NCBI RefSeq assembly: GCF_000485595.1 | Contig: NW_014577557.1 | Span: forward strand, 157,465-201,375 | DNA from: Priapulus caudatus | Taxonomy: Eukaryota; Priapulida; Priapulimorpha; Priapulimorphida; Priapulidae | Direction: 5' to 3' | DNA length: 43,911 nt | Shown: piece by piece, positions 1 to 9,886 of the stretch | Layout: every line of letters begins with the position of its first letter | Numbering within the stretch: the first letter of the stretch is position 1 | Translations under genes and position numbers: made by a program | Notes under the pieces: model-generated | Seen by the model: the letters and a program-made list of their open reading frames with translations, nothing else | What the model was told of the DNA's origin: nothing | Databases searched by the model: none

Positions 1-278
1 CATTGATTGAAGTATGGGGGGGGGGGCACGATTGTTTCAGCGTGGTACTAAATCATTACTAAAATCACTACTAAATCACTACTAAAATGTAGGGTTGGTA
101 TTGCTGGACTATGAGAGAGCGACAGCAAAACTCTTTCGGGATATTGACAAAAAAGCTACAATCGGGAATGACACACGAGTGTGCTGCCAGGGAAAAATAT
201 ACGTGTGAATTTCATTAGGATTTTCCATGGATTACCGTTCTATAATCCTACGGGTCGTTGGTCCTACGGGTCTACGTA

Positions 279-490
279 GGCACGCCCGCACGCACGCGCG
301 CAGGCACGCACGCGCGCAGGCACGCACGCACGCGCACACATGCACGCGCGCAGGAACACACGCAAGCACGCCCGCAGGCACACAGGCACGCACGCATGCA
401 CGCACGCACGCACGCGCGCAGGCACACACGCAAGCAGGCCCGCAGGCACACACGCAAGCACGCGCACAGGCACACACGTATATATACGCG
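279..490. repeat. GCAC-rich simple repeat
   Basis: Imperfect tandem repeats of GCACGCAC, GCGCAGGCAC and ACACGCAAGC units run for about 210 bp. Both strands stay open in several frames only because the unit lacks stop codons, so the His/Arg/Ala-rich reading frames here are not taken as genes. Confidence 0.9.
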
Positions 491-954
491 CGGGCGGCGG
501 CGCGCTTGATTGAATGCAATACAGTACAGTACACACATGCATGCTTAATGATAAACACTTGACAGCCACACCGTACCAGGAATTCTACCGCACCGTGGAA
601 CCGGCTGCCGCTAGCGGCAGAGGCCGAGCGAGATCGGCAAGGCGCGGGACCGACCTGGACAATCGATTTCCAGGGCGACTTTTGCTTTTGGGGTCGCCCC
701 CGATATCATGTTTTCGGGGGCTCTTTTTGGCATTTCGGGGGCGAAATCGCCCGCCGCCCCCGTGTATTTTTTCCCCTGGTGTGATGGCTATCGCCGATCA
801 TCCCCCCCACTCCTCGGTACGGATTTACGCCCCTGGCAAGAGGGAATGCCAACCTTTACCTAACAATAATAAATTTCATGAAAGGTTATAAGTTTAGCAT
901 ATACAGTGGATATAAGAGGATGCCATAAAGTTGAGTTAAAACAACCTCAGAACT
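491..954. other. Non-coding, no recognised feature
   Basis: A GC-rich stretch with runs of GGGGGC and CCCCC around 690-770 is followed by AT-rich sequence. I see no splice-bounded exon, no recognisable protein similarity and no clear terminal repeats. Confidence 0.5.
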
Positions 955-1461
955 CAGGGGTAGAATTTAACGTTTGAAACCACTCGCAATTTTTTTGCGA
1001 GTGGGTCAAATTTCAACTCGCAAAATCCGAAACACTCGCATTTTTAATATAATTATCTTTGTAGTAGTGTATAATATGCTAACACTTCAATAAAAAACGT
1101 TATCTTTTTAGTTACTTTATAAATGTTATATAATGTTGAGACGACTATATTAAACCAGGATACAAAGCATGAAGATAGAATACTCTCGGTAGCGGCCGAT
1201 CACGCAAGGTTTATAATCCTTACTCAGTTTGTAGACAGTACGTGTTTATAATTTTGCAGAAATTTGTTGGTCTAGTTCTGTTATGACTTATGTTGACAAC
1301 TTGTTACTTTTAAAATGCCTGGATATGTGATGTTGGATTTTGATAGTCATCACAACGGATTATGTCACTCGCACAAAAATGCAAGTGCTTATCATTTCTA
1401 CTTGCAATTTCGGAAATCCACTCGCATTTTGCGAGTGTGTGAGCGTTAATTTCGAACCCTG
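955..1461. mobile_element. hAT-like MITE with GCGAGTG motifs
   Basis: The left end begins CAGGGGTAGAATTTAACG and the right end, read in reverse complement, begins CAGGGTTCGAAATTAACG. CAGGG...CCCTG termini are typical of hAT elements. CACTCGC/GCGAGTG motifs recur inside both arms. A GAACT match lies directly outside each end (950-954 and 1462-1466), shorter than the 8 bp expected for hAT. No transposase is encoded, so it is non-autonomous. Confidence 0.65.
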
Positions 1462-1511
1462 GAACTATCATGATAATTTTTACTTTTACTTTTTAGTGAA
1501 GTGGGACTTAG

Positions 1512-1684
1512 GGCCCAAGGATAGAGAACATGTATCCCAATAAAACCAATGTGCCTAACCCTAACCCTAACCCTAATTCTAACCCTAACCATAACCCTAA
1601 CCTATTATATTGATATAATATTATATTTATATTGATGTAAATGACATTGGTTTTATTGGGATACATGTTCTCTATCCTTGAACC
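1512..1684. mobile_element. Telomere-carrying MITE, copy T1
   Basis: The terminal inverted repeats are GG(C/T)(C/T)CAAGGATAGAGAACAT. Between them lie about six CCCTAA-type telomere-like units with two variant units, then an AT-rich TATTGATATAATATTATA segment. A perfect 8-bp direct repeat GGACTTAG flanks the element at 1504-1511 and 1685-1692, which marks it as an insertion. An 8-bp duplication suits hAT, Merlin or P-type transposases; the superfamily is not assigned. Confidence 0.85.
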
Positions 1685-1692
1685 GGACTTAG

Positions 1693-2468
1693 TACCTACA
1701 TTACACATTTACACTTTAATATACAGTAATTGGATGACACACACCACCCTTAATACGGTTGTAACCAAAATAATAATATAGCTCGCTAGTTTTCTATCTA
1801 TCCGCTGTGCCGATATAATTAAACATTAATGATTGCTATGTAACATTTTCAGCATTTAACATGAGTCAATTCCTCACATGCCCAACCCCGGCGGAGATCC
1901 ATAATTCCATTCATTTTGTTCCAAATAATTCACCGAGTGAAAACTTAATAGTCTAACAATAGGTTTTATCATTTACAACTAGGTAATCATATTTGCACGA
2001 TGCACAACCCGCATATCTTCAATGTGTAGTATAGTATACAAATAATAATTTAGCTACAACCGGAGGCATTTCAATTATTTTCAAAGAACTAGAAGATTCT
2101 CATGCTTACCGCCATGTTTGCCTTCGCGATGAGTCACGTCTCGCGAGAAAACCTAGTGGGCTGCAGTGGCCCGTGTACAAAAGAGCATCCACAACACTCG
2201 CCGTGGGTTTATAAGTCGTCACGGCTTCATTCATTCATTTAGTTCATCTAACATTAAAATTAGGTCTGCTTTGATGTGAGAGTAATGTGTGTTAATGTTA
2301 ATGAGCAAGCTTAATGGTAACATGCAATATTTAAACGTGAAAGTGTTTGTTATATCTGCATTTGATTGTTCTGCAAAGAGCTGATTAATAACTTCTAAGT
2401 CTAGACCGTAGGCTAGACCGCACAGGCACTTCACAGTTCACTGTATTCAGCCACTTCACTTGACTTGC
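1693..2468. other. Non-coding, no recognised feature
   Basis: AT-rich unique-looking sequence. No exon with splice signals and recognisable protein was found, and no clear terminal inverted repeats. Confidence 0.45.
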
Positions 2469-2514
2469 CACTTGGAACGTCTCAAAAAAAAAAAAATGTT
2501 GACACGAAATGTAT
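2469..2514 (+). repeat. Inverted arm, left, of an interrupted element
   Basis: The sequence CACTTGGAACGTCTCA, an A-run and a segment ending CACGAAATGTAT recur in reverse complement at 4545-4592. The two arms enclose the stack of nested insertions at 2515-4530. A related CACTTGGAAC(T)TCTCAATAAA stretch occurs on + near 37820. The parent element is not identified. Confidence 0.6.
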
Positions 2515-2708
2515 GGCCCAAGGATAGAGAACATGGGTCCCAATAAAACCAATATGCCTATAAAACCTAACCCTAACCCTAATTCTAACCCTAACCCTAA
2601 TCCTAACCCTAACCATAACCCTAACCAATTATATTGATATAATATTATATTTATATTGATGTAAATGACATTGGTTTTATTAGGACCCATGTTCTCTATC
2701 CTTGAACC
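2515..2708. mobile_element. Telomere-carrying MITE, copy T2
   Basis: Same terminal inverted repeat as T1 (GGCCCAAGGATAGAG at left, CTATCCTTGAACC at right), the same internal CCCTAA-like array (about 2570-2625) and the same AT-rich segment. The terminal host sequence does not give an obvious 8-bp duplication because both ends abut other repeats. Confidence 0.85.
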
Positions 2709-3396
2709 GACCGAATGGCGAATAATTCTGTCCCATATAACCTTTTTTATATTTTGGTGTTGGTTATTGGGACAGAACGGGGCTCATTGAACTTTCGTGA
2801 GATCGCATGCAAAATGCATGCCCTGCGAATGCGGCCCATACGCCGCTATTGGCGCAAAAAAAAAACTACCGTTCCCTTCTACATGGCTTTACCTTGCTAC
2901 TGATATGTGTATACATTCACATCAATCGTTATTCACTTCTTAAAAGATTGTTTTTCATAAACCCCGCTTCGTTCCACTTTCCTAAATTACATGGCCATTT
3001 ACAAACAATCAGACCAATCAGAGCGAGTCTATCAGGCCTCCTGCAGCGCCACAGATACAAGCGAGAACCAGGCTATTGTAAGACTCGCTCTGATTGGTCT
3101 GATTGTTTGTAAATGGCGATGTAGTTTAGGAAAGGGGAACGAAGCGGGGTTTATGAAAAACAATCTTTTAAGAAGTGAATAACGATTGAAGTGAATGTAT
3201 ACACATATCAGTAGCAAGGTAAAGCCATGTAGAAGGGAACGGTAGGTTTTTTTTTCACGCCAATAGCGACGTACGGGCCGCATTCGCAGCGCATGCATTT
3301 TGCATGCGATCTCACGAAATTTCAATGAGCCTTGTTCTGTCCCAATAACCAACACCAAAATATAAAAAAGGTTATATGGGACAGAATTATTTGGTC
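2709..3396. mobile_element. Long foldback element, about 320-bp arms
   Basis: Arms 2709-3030 and 3081-3396 are near-identical reverse complements separated by a 50-bp loop. The outer ends read GACC...AATAATTCTGTCCC. Short open frames at 2715-2903 (+) and 3032-3403 (-) give almost the same peptide, because they read the two arms of the palindrome. No transposase is encoded. Confidence 0.85.
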
Positions 3397-3479
3397 TAAC
3401 CATAACCCTAACCTATTATATTGATATTGATGTAAATGACATTGGTTTTATGGGGACCCATGTTCTCTATTCTTGAACC
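3397..3479. mobile_element. Telomere-carrying MITE, truncated copy T3
   Basis: Only the right half of the family is present: two or three CCCTAA-like units, a shortened AT-rich segment, and the right terminal repeat ending CTATTCTTGAACC. The left half is missing where the foldback element 2709-3396 abuts. Confidence 0.75.
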
Positions 3480-3489
3480 AAAGTCTTAA

Positions 3490-4077
3490 AGGGACAGTAG
3501 CCTCTAGGATTTTACTGCATACAACTGTACTTACTGTATAACAAATCGTCTATACCCACATGTATTTGTCACCAGATACTTAATTAATTATTTACACATC
3601 AACGCTACGAAATTTGAACGGCGCCATGACACCCGCGACCGTGCTGCCACCCTGAAAAAGTTGCGTATTTGCATTTTTATTTTGCAGGTAAATGACCGAG
3701 GGCTAATCACAAAAGTGCAATTATATTTATACCTAAATGCTATTTAACCGAACGATATTCATTTTAGGGCAAATTTATCCATATTATAACTGAAACTATA
3801 TGTCGTTTATAAGATATTACAATCCTTTTGCTTTTAAATGAATAAATAAGAAATACCCTCGGTCTGTAGCCCTTGGCTGGAAAGTGGTTTTGCGCAACTT
3901 CTCAGATCGTGCGCTTTGAGTGGCGCCACCGTCGTTGTAATCAAACTGTAGTCGTTAGTTTTAAAACATTTTTTTTAAATATTTCTAATGGTGATTGAAC
4001 CATGAAACTTTTTATGTAGCGCAATTATAACCTAAATTAGCTGAAAATAACCCTAGAACCTAGAGGCTACTGTTCCT
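3490..4077. mobile_element. TTAA-type MITE (piggyBac/Kolobok-like)
   Basis: The 588-bp element has terminal inverted repeats of about 20 bp (AGG(G/A)ACAGTAGCCTCTAGG) and lies exactly between two TTAA tetranucleotides (3486-3489, 4078-4081). TTAA duplication is characteristic of piggyBac and Kolobok elements. There is no transposase ORF. The right TTAA is shared with the left end of the foldback element beginning at 4078. Confidence 0.75.
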
Positions 4078-4530
4078 TTAATGTTTCTCTACTCTATTTT
4101 GCCTATTATTGCCGATAATTACCCGTAAATGCGGGTCAAATGCTCATCCGCAACGGCCCAAGGATAGAGAACATGGGTCCCAATAAAACCAATGTGCCTA
4201 ACCCAAACCCTAACCCTATTCCTAACAATAACCCTAACCATAACCCTAACCTATTATATTGATATAATATTATATTTATATTGATGTAAATGACATTGGT
4301 TTTATTGGGACCCATGTTCTCTATCCTTGAACCTACACAAGTACACCGCACGCCCGCCCTGTGCACAAACAACATGAATAAGAGAGTATCATATTTATGT
4401 TCTCTTCATATTCATGTCCTCAGAGTCTCTTACTGCGTGCGGTGTACATGTGTGTTGCAGATGAGCATTTGACCGGCATTTACGGGTAATTATCGGCAAT
4501 AATAGCCGACATAGAGTAGAGAAACATTAA
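4078..4530. mobile_element. Foldback MITE hosting T4
   Basis: The arms 4078-4154 and about 4456-4530 are inverted copies (TTAATGTTTCTCTACTCTAT at the ends). A second inner inverted pair, GTACACCGCACGC and GCGTGCGGTGTAC, lies near 4342 and 4435. The telomere-carrying MITE T4 interrupts the left side. Confidence 0.75.
4155..4333. mobile_element. Telomere-carrying MITE, copy T4
   Basis: Begins GGCCCAAGGATAGAG and ends CTATCCTTGAACC, with degenerate CCCTAA units at about 4198-4250 and the AT-rich segment. It is inserted inside the arm of the surrounding foldback element, so it is younger than that host. Confidence 0.85.
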
Positions 4531-4544
4531 GAATTTGGTAGTAA

Positions 4545-4592
4545 ATACATTTCGTGTTTACATTTTTTTTTTTTATTGAGACGTTCCAAGTG
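4545..4592 (-). repeat. Inverted arm, right, of the interrupted element
   Basis: Reverse complement of 2469-2514: an ATACATTTCGTG segment, a T-run and then GAGACGTTCCAAGTG. Confidence 0.6.
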
Positions 4593-5032
4593 TCTTGTGG
4601 TAGACGACCTGAACCTGGTGCCGGTGTGGCTGTGTGGTATCGCTATATATACTAATAATACTATAGTATATAGGCTTGCCTAGCGTATAGCCCTTGACAA
4701 TATCAAAGAGGGTATCTGTGGTGTGAACATATAATGATCATGAAACACGTCAACCTAGTCTTGCTCTCTTATCACTATTGCCATGCCACTGTCACGAGAA
4801 ATATATGCAGTGCAATAGGCAGTTGTGTTTTTAATTGTACATATATGCTGTAACATCGCGAGGTTGTGCTGTGTTACTCATGGTAGCAATTAGTGACAAC
4901 ACCGTGGAATACCGATATACACACTAACATGTAATTACATGAGTGTGTAAATTAAGGTGCTTTGTTAAACCATTGACTTCAGGATAAATTATTTATCTGG
5001 TGAGGCCAAATTAAGGTGATTGTTTAAATGTC
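4593..5032. other. Non-coding, no recognised feature
   Basis: AT-rich sequence between repeat elements, upstream of TIGAR. Nothing supportable was seen. Confidence 0.4.
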
Positions 5033-5645
5033 GTGGCTACGCGTCTGGTTACCGGACGCCTAGCTCCCAGGCTACACGTCCGGTCATCCATTTCTTACGT
5101 GAACCCAACTATATTTTCTTTCAGTAAAAAACACTATACAATAATTTTTTACCATATTATTACTTATGTTTAGGTATTTTATCCAAAAAATGTGTTTTCG
5201 TAACTTTTTTTTTCAAGATTTAAGATATTTATTTGTGCATAAGTCGTGTATATACAATTTACAGTGGCAAATAGGAAATATACATGTCATAGTTAATATC
5301 TAGTTTACGAAGGAAACACAGGAGTGTGAAAGAACCCGCAGGTAAATGTCTTTAAAACAATAGTAAATCCAGTAAAATCAACGATTTGAAAAGGGGCGTG
5401 GCCTTTAATCGTGACGTAGATTTGGGGCCTCACCATGAAATACAGTGATACACGTTATGCACCGGTACGGTTTTTGTTGTGCAGTTTAATAAATGTTAGA
5501 TGTCTGTACAAAATTGACAACAAACAACGCAACGCACGCGTTTCCATGCAGCAATTTGTTGCTAACGCCTGATGATCTTGTCTGAAATGGATGTCCGGAC
5601 GCGTAGCTTGGAAGCTGGGCGTCCGTTAACCGGACGCGTAGCCAC
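5033..5645. mobile_element. Foldback element with ACGCGTCCGG sub-palindromes
   Basis: Terminal arms of about 65 bp start GTGGCTACGCGT and end ACGCGTAGCCAC. Each arm itself contains several CGTCCGG/CCGGACG inverted pairs. The spacer is AT-rich and non-coding. It sits directly upstream of the TIGAR first coding exon. Confidence 0.75.
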
Positions 5646-5727
5646 TGTGTTGTTAAAATTGTAGCATCACATGTGTGTGTACATGTAATCAGCTATGTGC
5701 GCAATTTTCTATTTTTTACTGCTACAG

Positions 5728-5781
5728 ATTCCAGTTGTTGTGTGAGCATCTGCTGGCACTGTGACTTTAACGTCAATAACG
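5728..5781 (+). other. TIGAR 5' UTR after a likely splice acceptor
   Basis: A pyrimidine-rich run ending TACTGCTACAG at 5727 looks like a 3' splice site 54 bp before the TIGAR start codon. This suggests that at least one non-coding exon lies upstream, so the true promoter would lie further left. This is inference from the splice signal only. Confidence 0.4.
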
Positions 5782-8700
5782 ATGCTGGTGTTTGCTCTAA
5801 CACTAGTCAGACAGTAAGTGCATCTGTGCATAAAACACATTTATCTAGTTTATTTCGAGGTTTCTCCTTAAAAGGACATGTGAGTGCATGTGTGTATGTT
5901 TGTGGATATGCACTTGCGTGTCCTGCATAAATGAATTGCAGACGTTATATAATATATAAAATTATGTAAAATGCTCAGTGCTTGTCAACTATGGAAACTT
6001 GCATTTTCAGCATACATGTTATTTCACATTTTCCTAATCTTTTTCGGAAACAATTTTGTTGCAGTGGAGAGACCGTCGCAAATAAAGACAGTATAATTCA
6101 AGGTATGTACCATCTTGAGGTACCTATAAACGTAACTCTGTTTATTTTCATGTTATACTTATATTAGATTAGCGAGTTCAAAATAGTACTGGAACTTGAC
6201 CGAAAAGGTTTGGTTTCATTATATTATTAAATTGTTTTGTCCTATTACCATAATTACAAAGTAGCCAATGATTCACACATGCACACGCGCACACACACGC
6301 ACGTGTGCACAAACTCATGCACACGCACACCCACACACATGCATACACACTGTAATAACTCATAATTATATATACATATACATATTAAATTTGTTTTATT
6401 ATATCATATCCACAGACATTTATTATATAGCAAGAACTCTCTTGTGTTTATAATGTCGCTGCTTGTTTGTTCTTCTCTTCTTTGCCAATAAAGGACAATC
6501 GAACAGTCCTCTCTCAGAGCTGGGGCTGAATCAGGCTAAGCTAGTTGCTGAGAGGTTGAAAGATCAGGAGTTCACACATGTCCACAGCAGTGATCTTACA
6601 CGTGCCACCCAGGTAACGTGTGCGAACATAACTACTGTTACTAACAATACAGGAATAATTAGTTATTTTCTGTCACATTATGTGCCAGTCCAATAATGCT
6701 ATGTAAACACTGGCCGCTCGCCAGAGTATCCAGTAATCCGATTTTAATTCAAAATTATGGGGGAAAACTTAAAGATTTAATGTACAATGTTTGGTTATGA
6801 AATGAAATCGCGTTGGCTTCTCGCTTCAGACTGCCGAAGCCATCCTGACAGCAAACCCGCTGACGACGTGTAGCATCGTGAAGGATGCACGTCTGCGAGA
6901 GAGAAAATTTGGCAACATTGAGGGCAAGAGCTTCAAAGAGCTGAAGGTGGCTGCGCAGAGAGCTCAGCTGCCCATCCATGAATACATCCCGGAAGGAGCG
7001 GAGACCGTGCAGCAGGTAGGTGGCCGGTGATGGGTAGTCCACGGCGTGTTATTGTTGATCACCTAAGTGTGATCGCCCAAAAACTAACTGGTTCTGGACG
7101 TACAGCCACTTTGAGCACTTTTTCCGTTGCGCTGTGCAGGCAACGGAAACGTCTATTGTCCTTTCTGAAATCTGAGTGAATCGTGAAGTCACTAGACCAT
7201 GCGCTGAAAGTCAGACAACATGTTACGGAAACCGTTGTCGACCAAATCCCACTTCGGTAAAGCCGTCTTCACCTCCCTTTACCGTCACATTTTTGCAGAT
7301 GAGGGAGCGTGCGGTAGAATTTTTCCGCAGTCTGTGCCAAAGCATTGTCGCGAGCGCGTTGAGCAAGGACAGCTCAGCAGAGGGCAGCACCGCGTCGGAC
7401 AGCTTCAAGCGCCAGCACTCGGGGAGCTGCTGCGAACAGGAGTGGTCCCCACCGGGCATCGAACGCTCGCGAACAGAAAAGAAACGCTCGCGAACCGATG
7501 ATAGCTGTGATCTAGACAATTGGCCGCAGCAGCAGCAGCAGCGGTGCGCGAGTCCGAGCAACCGCGGGGGCGAGCGCCCCCTGGCGGCGGCCGAACAGAA
7601 GAACTGCGCCGTGGCGGCCGAACAGAAGAACTGCGCCGTGGCGGCGAGCGCGAACCACGTCAGCACGAGCAACCATGGCAACGAGAACGCGCACAGTTCC
7701 GTAACAACCGGCAGAACGGCGTACGCGTTCCAAGCCTCGACGTCGGTGCGAGACGGCGCCCGCACGGCGACGGCGGCGCCATCTACGTGCGTCTTCACGC
7801 TCGACGACAGCGGCGACGAGACGGCGGCGGCGCCGGAGTCGCACCTCGTGCGCACGTGCGAGAACCTGACGCTGTGCGTGACGGACGCGCAGCAGTCGTC
7901 ACCGCTGCTCGCCAGGATAGTGGCGCCCTCGCGATCGCCAGCGACGAGCCTGTCGCAGATGAACGCGTGTCCGAACGTGTCGCTGTTTTCCGAGGGGAAT
8001 GCGTAAGTGTTGCGCGCGGCTCGCTCTGATGCGCGCGGAGGCTCCCGGGGTGCCCGGTAGTCGCATGACCTAGCCGTCGAAGTTCTACGAGACGTCCGCT
8101 GTCCGGAACTCGTTTCTAGAAACGTCACTAGTCTAATATAATATATTCTAATGATAACTACTGTATACGCTGTATATTTCGCAGCGGTTTAATTTTTGCG
8201 AATTTCAAGAAAGCGTCCCCGACCGCGAAAATAACAACACACAAATAATTCATACCGAATAATTCATAATTCACCGACCGCGAAATTAACCACTCGCGAA
8301 ATTGACCGGTAAGTCTGAATTCGCAAAAATATCTGTACGCGAAAAATATGGCGTATACAGTAGTTTAAGTTGTCTACGAGTCTAATTTGTCATACTTTTT
8401 GGAGTGAACTATGGTGCACAGGCTATAAGTCTGTAGTGTATATCATTAACTTGTGTAAAGGAAATGATTGGCACTCAGTGATTTCATGTCAGCACATGGC
8501 ACCTGTGCCTACATGTCAGTGCATTATGGACAAGCTTTCTCATTCCTACGTCTTGGCCATGCTTATAGCATTGCCCCAGCATATCGCTGCCCCGTGATTA
8601 TAATCTTCATGTCAGCACACGTTACTTGTGCTTACATTTTAGTGCATTATTGGCGTGCTTACACATTTTTCCTGTCATGGCCATGCTTAGATGTCAGTAT

Positions 8701-9886
8701 ATCACAGCCTGTGATTACAATTCACATGGCAGGACATTCCCTGTGCTTACGTCAGTGTGTCATGGCCATGCCTGCATTCTCCTACTCTAATCTTCAAATT
8801 TAAACGGCAATAGGTTTAGTCTGCGATGAGAGAACAATCATTTCTCTCAATACTGCATTTACCAATGTTGCTGTCGGTATGCACACTGAAACTGAGAATT
8901 AGACATTTTAAATGAAATGTGTTTTTGATCGCACACCTCTAAAAGCTGCCTGGCCCACTAGATTTTTTCATAATTTATTTTAACCAATTTGGACAAGAGC
9001 ACCCTCGCCTACAGTGTTTCATGCTGTTCAGCTTGTTCCTCATCTAATTCCTGCATATAAAAACCATCAGAAATCCATCTAACTAGCAGGGGTGCACCGC
9101 GCCAGATTGTAGGAGCTAATGGGTACACTTATCCTTTAGCAGGATATATTTATAAATCTAGACCATTCTCAGGGATTTTTTAAGGTCAGCATACCATTAC
9201 ATTGCACCGTGTCTCGCGCATCTATACCAGATTTCTCACATTCCCTGGTACATGCTGTCACCCCTGGACGCGCTAGGATACTAAGGAAACATCTCATTCT
9301 TGAAAGATGTATCGACGTTCCCAACTGTTACAACACTAGCCCGATCTATGCAGTAACTTAATGTAGTAAAATCGCTACTGTTATTTATTGTTGTTTATTT
9401 ATTGCAATTTACAAAGGTGGCGAATGCCAGTGGTAGCCCTGTGATCTATGCCAACACTCTCTCGCTCCCCCCCCCCTCCTCTCCTTCCCTCCCTCCCTCT
9501 CTCTCATTCGTTCTCTTCTCTTCTCTTTGTTTCTTTTCTTAACTCGTTCTCTCTCTCGCGTCCGCAGCATTCACCGAGTCTCCAGCTGCGACTCGAACTC
9601 GATCGACGACTACGACATTCCCCAGCTGGCGGCCAACGTCCTCGTCACCTCGCACGGCGGCTTCCTGCGCGAATTCATACGCCACCTGGTGGACGCGCTG
9701 CGCTGCGAGTGTCCGGGCGGGCGGCGCGCCGCACTGCGCACGAGCCCCAATACCGGGATCAGCAAGTTCGTCGTGAGCATGGCGCGCGACGGGCTGCCGT
9801 CGCATGCCACCTGCGTGACGCTGCACGACAAGGAGCATCTGACGACGGCCGGTGTCAGCTACACGAACAGCGTGTTCGCCGTGTGA
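5782..9886 (+). CDS. TIGAR: TIGAR-like fructose-2,6-bisphosphatase
   Basis: Histidine-phosphatase-superfamily enzyme; TIGAR proteins lower fructose-2,6-bisphosphate (and hydrolyse related phosphoesters) and divert glucose toward the pentose phosphate pathway, mainly in cytosol. Coding exons, all in phase: 5782-5813, 6065-6102, 6494-6612, 6830-7015, 7299-8002, 9568-9886 (465 aa; human about 270). The start MLVFALTLVRHGET aligns with the vertebrate N-terminus. Catalytic features seen: RHG with His11, general acid Glu in RLRERKFG (about residue 87), and second His in TSHGG (about residue 389). The conserved SPNTG segment follows. The extra length comes from exon 5 (residues about 126-360), which encodes an alanine/serine/glutamine-rich, probably disordered insertion with a QQQQQ run, a KKRSR basic patch and a duplicated 9-aa block. 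A small unrecognised intron inside exon 5 is possible, but its frame is open throughout. Identity is confident; the insertion's role is unknown. Confidence 0.93.
6268..6348. repeat. CA-rich microsatellite in TIGAR intron 2
   Basis: CACACGCGCACACACACG-type dinucleotide repeat between coding exons 2 and 3 of TIGAR. The small ORFs across it have no support. Confidence 0.8.
7587..7640 (+). repeat. 27-bp in-frame tandem duplication in TIGAR exon 5
   Basis: The 27-bp units 7587-7613 and 7614-7640 are identical and add nine residues (AAEQKNCAV repeated) to the TIGAR insertion without breaking frame. Perfect identity implies a recent duplication. Confidence 0.9.
8161..8360. mobile_element. Tc1/mariner-type MITE in TIGAR intron 5
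   Basis: The ends are CTGTATACGC and GCGTATACAG, flanked on both sides by TA (8159-8160, 8361-8362). The 200-bp body is rich in TTCGCG/CGCGAA motifs. No ORF is present. The TA duplication supports a Tc1/mariner-class transposase. Confidence 0.7.
8480..8785 (+). repeat. Diverged tandem repeat, about 120-bp unit
   Basis: A CATGTCAGCACA...TGTGCTTAC...GTCAGTGCATTATGG pattern starts at about 8485, 8608 and 8723 and ends each time in GGCCATGC. It lies in TIGAR intron 5. Confidence 0.6.

Noticed and set aside
227-569. Several overlapping His/Arg/Cys-rich ORFs
   Set aside because: Open on both strands because of the GCAC simple repeat; no splice context or similarity.
1558-4255. CCCTAA blocks as a chromosome end or fusion point
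   Set aside because: The blocks are short, sit at a fixed place inside terminal-inverted-repeat elements, and one has target duplications.
7223-8128. 301-aa minus-strand ORF and other frames across TIGAR exon 5
   Set aside because: Shadows of the GC-rich plus-strand exon, whose frame joins in phase to recognised TIGAR exons.
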